Shown here: positions 35,952 to 45,376 of the stretch, one piece after another
Layout of the letters: the number at the start of each line of letters is the position of its first letter
Position numbering within the stretch: the first letter of the stretch is position 1
Assembly: GCA_020747015.1 (NCBI GenBank)
Contig: JAGTJM010000018.1
Location: forward strand, 248,001-312,000
DNA: 64,000 nucleotides
Direction of reading: 5' to 3'
Origin: Pyrenochaeta sp. MPI-SDFR-AT-0127
Taxonomy: Eukaryota; Ascomycota; Dothideomycetes; Pleosporales; Cucurbitariaceae
Made by a program: the position numbers and the translations under genes
Notes under the pieces: generated by a model
Database searches by the model: none
Seen by the model: only the letters and a program-made list of their open reading frames with translations
Told to the model about the DNA's origin: nothing

Positions 35952-38080
35952 TGGGAGGGCGGTGGTGAGGGGTCGAGGGCAGCTCTTTGACGTCGGCTTC
36001 GCGAGACGTGCAGGGATAACAGCAGTTGTGCTGCGAGGGTCCGAAACGTAGCGTCAGCGTGCAGGGGAGAGGGAGCAGTGCAAGAGCTGGCTGAGGGTGT
36101 GAGGAATGCAATTGTGCGCTGAGCGTGCGGGTGTATGGGGAGCGTGCAGCGGGTGATGACGCGCTGGGTTAGCTGTGGGCAGAAGGAGGGGAGCAGCAGC
36201 TGCGTGGCTGGAACGATCACGAGCGGGATGAACGCTGCGGGCAGGGCAGAGGAGATTAAGGGCAAGCTTTCTGAGGGGGGGCTGATTGTCTTCCAGAAGG
36301 CGTCTAGAAATGGGCGTCCAGCTTCTGGCGTTTGCTGTAGGCACCCACTCAGACGGCCAGGCGACGGGCTGCCCGCTGTGGGGTGCACAATTGGATGCCA
36401 CGACTGTTGCACCGCACGACACACTGGCATGCTGCTGTCTGGGCTGCATGGCTTTGATCGCGACACAGCGAGCGATACAAGACGAAGCTCTGCTAAGGGC
36501 TTTCGAGAGACAGCTCCAATGCAAGACCAGATGCCAATGAAGATGCGCCTTAGCTCCCGCTCCACGGACTGCGAATGGGTCGAAGCTCGCAGCGCTAAGT
36601 GAGCGCGGCATGCCGGCACCCCCAACATGTGAAGTTTAATGGCATGAGGACTACAGCAACTGCTGTGGTAAACTTGGGGACGGCTGGAGCTAGTATAGGC
36701 AAGCGTCGCTTGGGGAAGGGCCAGCAGGGGATTGAGGCTTTGACGAGACTGTGCATGCACCTTTACGACGGCTGGTTTGGCCATGTTTCTGCTGCTAAAG
36801 GCAATGAGTCGTGTGCAGGAGCCTCACATGTGTCGGCACATTCATGTACGTGGGCGTCTTGACACGTTAAGCAAGTAAACACGGCGTTGGGCAGTGTGTG
36901 CCTATCCAACCCAGCCTGCCTAGACACTCTTGAAATAGGACATCCCCCAAAGGAATTGTGCATTGCACTATTCCATACGACAACACGTTCCAGGCCAGGC
37001 CTTGGTGTCTTCAGCAGGTCAAACATCAGACAACTTTGGCTGGGTGGCTGCAGAGCACACTGATTGCCATGCGCGGCGGTACCTGACCAGGCTGTCCTAT
37101 ACTGTGCTTCACCAAGGCCCCCCTCTTCCGGCGGGACCGAGTTCCCCTTGAGACTGGCCATCAAAGGTGAAGGAAACCACCCGAAGCACAACTTGATTGG
37201 CCAGTATGCAGGCATCTCGTTGGCTAGTGTGAGGACCATCATGCAATGTGAAGGGCATTATTGCAATTGGCGGTGTAGCACTATCAAGCCAGCGATGGCA
37301 AAAACGGCCCAAGTGTTGAGGCGCGCGACGCAGGAGCAACGTGAAAACTCTGACCGTGAAGCATCGAACCGCTGCTGGCTAGGCCAACGTGGACGCTGAG
37401 CAAACCGTGGTTTTGCCCAACAGCGCCGTTCCTGGACACCAATGCCCGTCCTTCCTGCACATCTGGTCCGGCCAGCTAGGCGATTATATTGCCGATGACG
37501 CACATGGAGTGCCCACGTGAGGCACACGGGGCAGGGGGAGCTGGCGAGCTGGAGGGGCGGCCATGTTCACCGCCAAAGGGGACCGGAGGACATTGACTGT
37601 GAATTGAGCGCGCACCAGAGCCTGGCGATGGCCGTTAGCTGGAGGAATCCAGAGTGGAGCTGCAATTGAGCAAGGTACAATGTGATATTTCGTCATCGCA
37701 CATGTTTGGGCTCCGCTCACCAGCTCTGAACTGCATCAACGCCAAGCATGACGCTAGAAGCCGCCAGCCAAAGATGCAGAATCGCAAACAAGACGGTCAG
37801 CCTCGCCAGTTTCTGCATCGCTCTAGTTCTTGCAGTCCTGAAACTCTGCGCTTGTGCATCTCCTGTCGCAGAGCCTCCTTGACTCTTTCCTCCGCCCACT
37901 GCCCGTCTTATCGCCCGACCTGACTTATCCGAGGCGCCGCACGCCGCTTGCTCTAGCTCCGCCCGCCGCAGCTCCTGATCCTCCCCAACCACCTCGACAC
38001 CCACTCCTTACACCCAAGACAGGTCTCACTCATTATCTCACATTCACAATCCCTGATCGCTGGCATATTCTTCCGCTAAC
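35952..38080. promoter_or_regulatory. Long divergent intergenic region, PKA-R and CBM48 protein
   Basis: About 2.1 kb separates two divergent starts. The DNA is GC-rich with overlapping frames on both strands, none carrying a domain. Close to each start the strand has pyrimidine-rich tracts, as in 37840-38080 before the plus-strand gene. No TATA box or repeated element was identified. It probably contains long 5' leaders for both genes. Confidence 0.4.
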
Positions 38081-40493
38081 ATGGGCAAATATACCTTTAC
38101 CTGGTACGTATACCGCTTTTTCGGCTCGGCGTCGGCTCACCCAAGCACAGGGAACACTCCGCCGAAGAAGTCTATGTGACGGGCACCTTCGATGACTGGC
38201 GGAAGACCGTCAAGCTCGAGAAGGAGGATGGCATCTTCCAGAAGACGGTCGAGCTGCCCAAGACCCACACACAGTACAAGGTACGTCTTGGGCTCGTTTG
38301 CGATGCCATTTGCGCTGTCGCCTAGCTGGAGCTCCAGCAAAGATTTGGTCGTGCAAAGCTTGCTAACTGCTGAACCCGCAGTTTGTCGTCAACGGCAACT
38401 GGTGTATCAACGAGAGCGCGCGCAAGGAAGATGACGGCCACGGCATAACCAACAACGTCCTTTTGCCAGAGGACATTGTCGACGAACCCGTCAGCACCCT
38501 GTCATCTGCTGCCCCCGAATCCTCTACTGCGGCGCTTGCTGGAGCTGTGCCAAAGGAGGAGAAGTCGCAGTCAAGCGACTCCTTAATCCCCGGCGCCTTC
38601 CCTGAGACGCCTGCTGCCGAGACACCTGGCAGCGAACCTCAGGCTTTCAACGTCAACCCCATCCCTGCCACCGCAGGCCTCGGCAACCCCATCAAGCTTG
38701 CGCCAGGTGAGCCCGTTCCTGACGCCAGTAGCTTGACAGACAACACGGTGCAGTCTACGGTCAAGCACGACAAGGAACCAGAGGAGGCCACGACATTCGG
38801 CGTTGCGCCCATTCCAGCAACCGCGGGCGCTGGTAACCCTATCCATCTTGCGCCTGGCGAAAAGGTTCCCGATCCAAGCACCTTCACCTCAAACACCATT
38901 GACAGCACGGCTAAGACGGATCTTTCTTCATACGAGAAATCAGATGCGCTCCCCCCTCTAGCTTTTACTCCTCAAGCTGAGCGGGACGCCAAAGGCGGTA
39001 TGTTTGGCTTGCCTCCTGTCGCTGGGAATATGATCCCAGAGTCGAGTCTTCCTATGGGTGTAGATGCTAAGGTTGAGCAAGACACCGGCGTCGCCATTCA
39101 GTCCGCTGCACCTACCAGCACGACTGCCGCACTTGCTGCCGAAGTTCCCAAGGAACCCCGCGTACCCGAGGCTGTCATCGAGAGCCAGGAGAAGGCTGGT
39201 TTTGCCCCAGAAGCCTCTGCCAATTCGGAGGCGGTCTTAGAGAAGGAGGAGGTCGAGCAGGAGCTAAAGGAGAAGGTGCCCGAGGCGCCTGCTGCGGCTG
39301 ACAACTCATTCGTCTCAAACATAAGTTCCAATGCTACAGCTGGCGCTGCCACCGCGGCTGCTGGAGTGACTGCGGGTGCTGGTCTCTTCGCTGCCGCCGT
39401 CTACTCTGCCAAGGACAAGGCTGCTGAAACCGTTGGCTTGAACGGCTCGGCCTCTGCGAATGATGTCAAGGACAAGGCTGCTGAGGCTGTTGGCTTGCAG
39501 AGCCCTGCTACCTCCAGTGATGTCCCTGTTGTTGTTTCTGAGAGTCAGAAGTCAGCCCACGTCAGCCCTGAAGCTTCTACCAACGCTGAAGCCGTCCGTG
39601 AGAAGAGCCAGGTAGAGCAAGAGCTCCTCAGTGAAATCCCGAAGACGACGGCGGCCGGCGCCGCAGCCCCTGCTATTGCTATCCCAGCCGTTGTCTCAGA
39701 AAGCCAGAAGGCCGCTCACGTTGGCCCTGAAGCTGCCTCAAACAGCTTTGCAGTTGCCGATAAGAAGGCCGTCGAGTCAGAGCTCCTCAAGGAAATCCCG
39801 AAGACTAACGAAGCTGGTGAGCCTGCACCCGTAGTCACGGCTGCGACAACCGAAACAGCTCCTGGATCAAAGACGGAGACAGTTGCACGTGATGTGCCCG
39901 ATGTTGTAGCGGAGAGCCAGAAGGAAGCTCATGCTAGCCCAGAGGCAGCTGCTAACGCTGAGGCTGTCAGCGAGAAGAAGGCAGTCGAGGCAGAGCTGCT
40001 TAAGGAAGTCAAGTCAACCGACGCGACTGGCGAGTCTGCGCCTAAAGCCGCAGCAGCGACTAGCAGCACCGCTGCTGGTTTGTCAGATAATGCCCTCGTT
40101 GACTCCAAGCCCTTGAGTTCCTCAAGCGAGCCAGATGCGCTTAATGCCCCCGCTTCCAAGCCCGCTCAGCCAACATCCTCGAAGCCCATTGACGCTAATA
40201 CCAATGTCACCTTCGCCCCCAAGGAGCCAACTACCACAGAGCAAACCAAGCCAACAGTCACTACTGGCACTGAGACCACTACTACTGAAGCCAAGAGCAC
40301 CGAGCCTACTGCCTCCACAGCCACCGCATCTACTGCACCCGAGACTCCAAGGAAAGAAGCCCGCAAGGACTCTGACGTGTCTCCTAAGGGGACTCCGGGA
40401 AGCCAGAGTCTTGCCTCTGCTGCCGACGACAAGAAGAAGAAGCGCCGCTCCATCTTCGGCAAGATCAAGGACAAGCTCTCTAGCAAGCATTAG
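38081..40493 (+). CDS. AMPK-type glycogen-binding domain (CBM48) protein with Ala/Glu repeats
   Basis: Three exons, 38081-38103, 38151-38280 and 38382-40493, with introns of 47 and 101 bp, give 754 aa. The tiny first exon (MGKYTFTW) joins in frame to EHSAEEVYVTGTFDDW. Residues 1-80 are the CBM48 fold, with its aromatic sugar-binding residues W8, W31 and W57. The rest is disordered. It has two copies of a NPIPATAG(L)GNPI-type block at about 135-220. It then has four copies of a 45-residue block at about 312-600, of the form (V)xxSQKxAHxSPEA, EAVxEK and ELLKEI. The C-terminus is strongly basic (KKKKRRSIFGKIKDKL). Yeast Crp1 and Mdg1 have the same plan of a CBM48 followed by a long tail and bind cruciform DNA or act in G-protein signalling. 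A similar role here is only inference. There is no catalytic domain. Confidence 0.85.
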
Positions 40494-41388
40494 AGGACGT
40501 AAGGGCGCCCACGACCTTTCGTACATACAGGCCCTCGCCATATGATGGCCTTTGTGTTCATACCTGAGATGCGGATGCTTTTCCCTGTTCATGTTTATGG
40601 AGTTGCTCTGTTTGGTCTATACCACTTCCTTTCCTGTTCGACATGTTCTGCGCGATTTGTGTCTCACTTCCGCCATGTGTACCTTTTTTGATGTATTGCG
40701 ACGGAGAATAAGGTAGACGTGGGGAAGATCTTTGTGTTTGACAATATACCTGGCTTGCTTGTTTCCATGTCGATTGCGCTGCAGATGTGGAGTTGGCATC
40801 CGTAGGTGTAGGTACTTAATTCGCTAATTGAGATTCATTAGAATGATTTTACCATTCACTTCGTATCCTTCTCTTGTGATGCTGTGTTGATTGATTGAGT
40901 ATATGTCTACTGCGCAGATCATTGCATAAAGCTCATTCGACATAGCTTGGTGAGCTCTGTGGCAATTGGCGATGGTGAAAGTTGGATCATATAGGCAGTT
41001 TTCGACGGTGAGGTAGTGGAAACCAACGAGTTGGGGAATGTGCTCCTTTTTTTTCGTGTAGCTATTTCGCAGTCTTCACCTAATCGCTGCATAAGATTCA
41101 GCACACAATGTTCGTAATGATATTTTTCCACCACACTGCCGTCCTGTAGTAGTTTGCGTTCACAATGTCCCCAGCGCGATTGATACACAATGCTCATACG
41201 CCAACCTTGTTTACTTACACCGACTCCGCTTCCCCGAAGTAGTTCTAGAAATGTCGTTGGCACTCTTATTCTCCCACTCGCTTCCCAGCAATCTTCAAAA
41301 ATTCCCAGATCCCAGTTGCACAGAAAAGCAAGATCAGCACTCAAGTACCGGCTTCCACTAGGCACAAGAAAGAGAATACATTGATGCC
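40494..41388. other. Intergenic region
   Basis: About 0.9 kb downstream of the CBM48 gene. A minus-strand frame at 40919-41437 (172 codons) overlaps the start of the next plus-strand gene and has no domain. I regard it as chance. Confidence 0.45.
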
Positions 41389-42129
41389 ATGAAAGGCACA
41401 CAAAGCCCCTTATCCCAAGGCGCTGGTCGCCACTCATTCAACTGTCGTCAAAGCATGACGCAGGATCTCTACAGTATGATCGATGAGTATCTAGCATGGC
41501 AATATGCCCAGGCAAAACACCAACAAAACGCAAGTTCAGACACCGTAATTGTAGACTGGGATGGCTCTGGTTTGCCGAAAATTACGTATCGGTTGGAGGA
41601 TCCATTTTTAGAGCCGAGTATGATTCCTGCACCATTGCACATATCAAAAGGAGCTACAACAATTCCTCGTACACATGACGCCGCTGTATCGAGTCCAACC
41701 AGGCTAAAGTTGAATGCAATGCAAAAATTAAAGGCGCATGCAAAATCCCGAAAGGTGATAAAAGCGAACAAGGTAAGTGAGAAACCAAATCTTTCCATTG
41801 ATCAGAGCAGTGGATGTGTCAGTTACCGCCCCTCCCACTCGTCGCGCGGACGTCACACTCCCCGTCCTGCTTATATTGGGCACGAGAGTCAGTATAGCGA
41901 GTTCTATGTCGTCGATGCCGTCGAACGCGCACCAAACGTGCCCAACAAGGCTTTCAATGATGATGTGTTAGAAGAGAAGGGCAAGGGCAAGAACCTCGGT
42001 CGTGTAGTCCATTGCCTGCACAACCTTCTGGGTAAGCTCGAAAAGTTGGAGTTTAAGGGGAAACGCAAAGTTGAGCGGCAACAATCGATAGCAAGGAGGA
42101 GTTGGGTTGGGCATGGGTATGTGACTTGA
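41389..42129 (+). CDS. Unknown basic protein, 246 aa
   Basis: A single exon from the ATG at 41389; a second ATG at 41455 (MTQDLYSMIDEYLAW) may be the real start, giving 224 aa. The N-terminal part has a short acidic/aromatic region (VDWDGSGLPKITYRLEDPF). The middle is strongly basic (KLKAHAKSRKVIKANK). The end is a Lys-rich amphipathic helix (LHNLLGKLEKLEFKGKRK). There is no signal peptide, membrane segment or known motif. A sequence resembling an intron donor (gtaagtgaga) lies at 41773, but removing it would break the long frame, so I leave it in. Probably a lineage-specific protein. Confidence 0.55.
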   Translation: MKGTQSPLSQGAGRHSFNCRQSMTQDLYSMIDEYLAWQYAQAKHQQNASSDTVIVDWDGSGLPKITYRLEDPFLEPSMIPAPLHISKGATTIPRTHDAAVSSPTRLKLNAMQKLKAHAKSRKVIKANKVSEKPNLSIDQSSGCVSYRPSHSSRGRHTPRPAYIGHESQYSEFYVVDAVERAPNVPNKAFNDDVLEEKGKGKNLGRVVHCLHNLLGKLEKLEFKGKRKVERQQSIARRSWVGHGYVT

Positions 42130-42651
42130 TTTATGGTAACCCTTCCAGCCTTATCTGAGGCATAACCACATACTGCCAGAGCAAACTTTGGCTGGTAAAG
42201 GTAGGTGAGCGCAGTTACGTACCGGTGGAACCCAAGGTCAGTATAAGAAGCGGTTGTGGGGCGGGTGTTAGTGGTTAGTGACCGCTAATCCTCTAAACGT
42301 TTAGGTCACGTATCCATGTTGTAGTTGGCCTCGTTTAGCATGGCTCACGGAGCATAGATAGAAAATACAATTGATCTCATCAATTGTTCGTAGGCGCCAC
42401 CCTACACTCCCTCCCCCAGAAAGGAAAAACATCTGTTTACTACGCAGACAGTATCCTACTGACGAATAACCAAAAAACGATAAGCTGCTTGATGCTCCGG
42501 AAGCGACTTGACCACGGCTGTGGGCCTTTCCACAGGTTCCCGAGAAAACGGGGGCAAGTAGAGAAACCTTGGCCCCTTCCCCCTCGCCCATCCACGATCC
42601 GGGCATTCAGAGTCATTTCCGAGCTACATCCAGTCCTTGTCCACCCTAAAC

Positions 42652-43600
42652 TCATTCTATGTTTCCAGTCTTATGCATCTTTGCTTCATGTGTATCCCGC
42701 TTATCCTTTCTACCAAAACCCCTTGCAGCTCGTGGGCATCCCGCTGTCGACAAGCAAAGTTGACACTTCGTTCGTGGAGGCTCAGGTGGTGCCGTCGGAG
42801 GTCGTAGATACGGTTGAATGTCGTGTTACAGTTGTTGAATGTGCAGGTATATATTGTTTTGGTCTGCGTTCGGAAGGAGAGGTTCAGCTGGGTCCTGGAA
42901 GACTGTTAATGAGTGAGGTAGAATTTAGGATGAGAAAGATTCACCGAGAGGAAGTTGTCGGTGTCGTGGCCTGATTGCGTGGAGCTAGTTCCAGGCTTCG
43001 TATGTCTTCTTGGGTTGTTGGTGACTCTGCTTGCTCGTTTACATGCTCTAGATGGGTCTGTTGTATTTTGCGATGGCCTGACCAAGACTCATCAAACCCT
43101 TCGCCTATGTAGGGTCTCCCGATATGCGGATAGATTTGGAAGTTCCCAGGTGTTATCCCGAGCAGACCCTCCATGTAGCCGCTGGGAGATGATTCGCAAA
43201 AAGATTGGGCTGTTGGGGAGAACTGCTTCGAAAGCATACTGACGCAGGTGTAGCTATTCGCGATAGAGTATGGCAGTGCCACATCCTGCGTTTCTTGATC
43301 GTATTGGACCGCCTTTTCGAAAGGCTTGGAGATGTCCGAACTCCCGTAGGTGGAGTCAGGGGAACTGCCAGTAGCCCAAAAAGGATTGAAAGATATTCCT
43401 GCAGCCGAATAGTAGGTGGAACGGTTGTGGCGATCATTGTGATTATCTTCAAAGCGAGGGTTCGGAAGGTATGGTGGTTCATATGGTTGAGATCTGCGAT
43501 ACAGCGAATGGGGGGTTGACTGAGACTTGAGCGTTGAAGCGTTGAAGCAAGACCTGTTCCTTGTGAGTTCCGATAATGGAGAAAAAACATAAGGGCAAAT
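42652..43600 (-). pseudogene. C2H2 zinc-finger protein gene with a frameshift inside finger 2
   Basis: A minus-strand frame is open without stops from 43600 to 42945 (for example QPYEPPYLPNPRFEDNH and VALPYSIANSYTCVS). A 50-bp intron (42944-42895, gtgaat to ttccag) joins it in frame to RTQLNLSFRTQTK. Finger 1 follows: C-x4-C-x12-H with a closing His, in TCTFNNCNTTFNRIYDLRRH. Finger 2 begins NFACRQR and then loses frame. One base later the DNA reads GCPRAARGFGRKDKRDTHEAK, ending at TGA 42652-42654. A single missing G in the run at 42740-42742 (four Gs reduced to three on this strand) restores a C-x4-C finger of the fungal type. It is either a recent pseudogene or a sequencing error in a homopolymer. 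The 5' end is unresolved: the frame has no good ATG, and exons further upstream (toward 44104) are likely. Confidence 0.6.
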
Positions 43601-45376
43601 CTATTTGTCTGGTGTTAGCTTCTAGATGGATTAGCCAGGATCAAAACAGCTGCGGAAAGGTTAGTCGCTGAACATGTTAGTCGGTGATCAAATACCCTGT
43701 GCTTGAGTTAGTATTTTGAAAGCACCAAATCACGAATTATTTAGCAAAGACAGTATGAGAAACTCAATGTCACAGAACATAGAAGATCGTAGATATGAAA
43801 CAAGTATGAGTTGAGATGTGCTTCTTCGGTATCGCGTATGTCAAAAAGTCTCGCCCCCATTCGCCCGGAGTTAGTGTCTATGTTGGCGTTAATAAGGACC
43901 AAAGGTGAGGAGTACTTACGAAGTAGCCTGGGTTTGATTGTTGGTATCGATACGATAAGGACCCGGCAGGATGATTTCACTCTAATAGGTAGCCAAGTTA
44001 GCCGCCGCAGTAAGGCCATTGAACATAGAAGAGGTATACTGTACAGGTAGAATCTGGACAGGTTGAACTTGTAGAGGAAGATCATCTAAAAACCAATGGT
44101 CCATTATAGAAGTAGATCAGGTTTAGCGACCCTTCACGAGAGCAAAGTACAGGTTATAATCCACAGTATTCACAATGGAGATGGAGGTATAATTTAAACC
44201 CAGGGGAGAGGGTATTCATATAGTGCTGAGTAGGTTGTACACGAACTAGGTGTCAGATTGTCTTGATTCTCCAATACGACAACGTTTGCCCCTCTAAGCT
44301 TAAGCGATACATGCATCCCCCGCCCCCTACATTTTGCAAATGTAGGGCTGGCGCAAGCTGAGCCATATCATTCGACGTAATCAAGCCAGCATGACCTTCT
44401 GAGTTGCCCCTCAAAAGCTCATTGGTAGTGATTTGGCTTGGCCTGACTGCCTGGTAAGCGCAACCGCCCTGGGGCGTTCTCTGCAGTGGGGCATGGGTGC
44501 ATGCTCGTCCAGGGAGGGCAACAATCGGGCCTGAGGCCGCCAGCTGTTCCGCAGAAAGGTGACAGCACAACGACAGAAGGCCAAGTTGCGGATGGCAAAA
44601 GCAGCCGACTCAATTGTGGTGGCTATTCCAAGTTTGTCATTCATCCGAACTCAAGGGAAAACGGAGAAGAAATAGCTCCTAAATGTACACATTAGATTTG
44701 TTACATGGAATGTCTTTTTGGGTGGTGATGCCGCACAGAGAGTTTAGTCCTGGGAAGGCCACTCACTTCCATGGACCACTTGCGCACTAACTACGTTACA
44801 TTTCAGCTAATTCCAGCCCCATCAAACTAGTTATGCAGGCCTTCCTTCTATATTGATTACATCTGGCAGACTTAGAGTAAGTACAGAAGTATAATAGCTT
44901 CTCGAGTCATAAATAGTGTTTAAGCGTTATAACGTAATAATTTTCTGACATAACCTTTCAACAATCTATTGCCGGCCAAAATACAGTACTCGGGCAAAGC
45001 TTACAGTATGTTGTGGGATTTCATAGTGAATAGCAGTTACCTTTGGAAAATAGCAAGGGAATATAGACTTTGCAGTGTAAAGCTGCGACTACAAGTCGAC
45101 ACTTGGAAAAATTCGACACGTATTTCGAGATCACAAAAACAGAAACAAGTTCTCAATAATCGTTACTATGCTACAGAAACCACCAATCACAGGGCTGGTG
45201 CCCAATCATGTCCTACTATGCAAATGCCTCTCCAGGGTATACAGCTAAGAAGGCGCCGTCATTATGATTCATCAGTCGCCGCTCAGACCAAACGCCAGCA
45301 AGAAATAAACAATTCTACCCAGTACCCTTATCCTACACCTCATTTTGTGAACGCCAGAACAATGCAAATATTAAAC
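43601..45376. other. Region with possible upstream exons of the C2H2 gene, otherwise empty
   Basis: On the minus strand, an ATG at about 44104 opens MDHWFLDDLPLQVQPVQILP. Consensus-like splice signals follow (a gtacag donor to a tattag acceptor, then a gtaagt donor), which would add SEIILPGPYRIDTNNQTQA. These may be first exons of the C2H2 gene, but I could not join them to it in frame with confidence. From about 44270 to 44640 there is a GC-rich island with a hairpin. The rest, to 45376, is AT-rich and empty. Confidence 0.35.
44325..44347. repeat. Perfect 10-bp inverted repeat (hairpin)
   Basis: The arms ccctacattt (44325-44334) and aaatgtaggg (44338-44347) are exact reverse complements around a 3-base loop. 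It sits at the edge of a short GC-rich island. No T run follows in a way that would suggest a Pol III terminator. Function unknown. Confidence 0.7.

Noticed and set aside
40919..41437. 172-codon minus-strand frame
   Set aside because: It overlaps the better-supported plus-strand gene at 41389 and has no motif.
42384..42974. 196-codon plus-strand frame
   Set aside because: It is antisense to the C2H2 zinc-finger exons, which carry a recognisable motif.
43205..43519. Plus-strand frame with a hydrophobic stretch (VVAIIVIIFKARV)
   Set aside because: It is the antisense shadow of an Asn/Asp/His-rich stretch of the zinc-finger gene.
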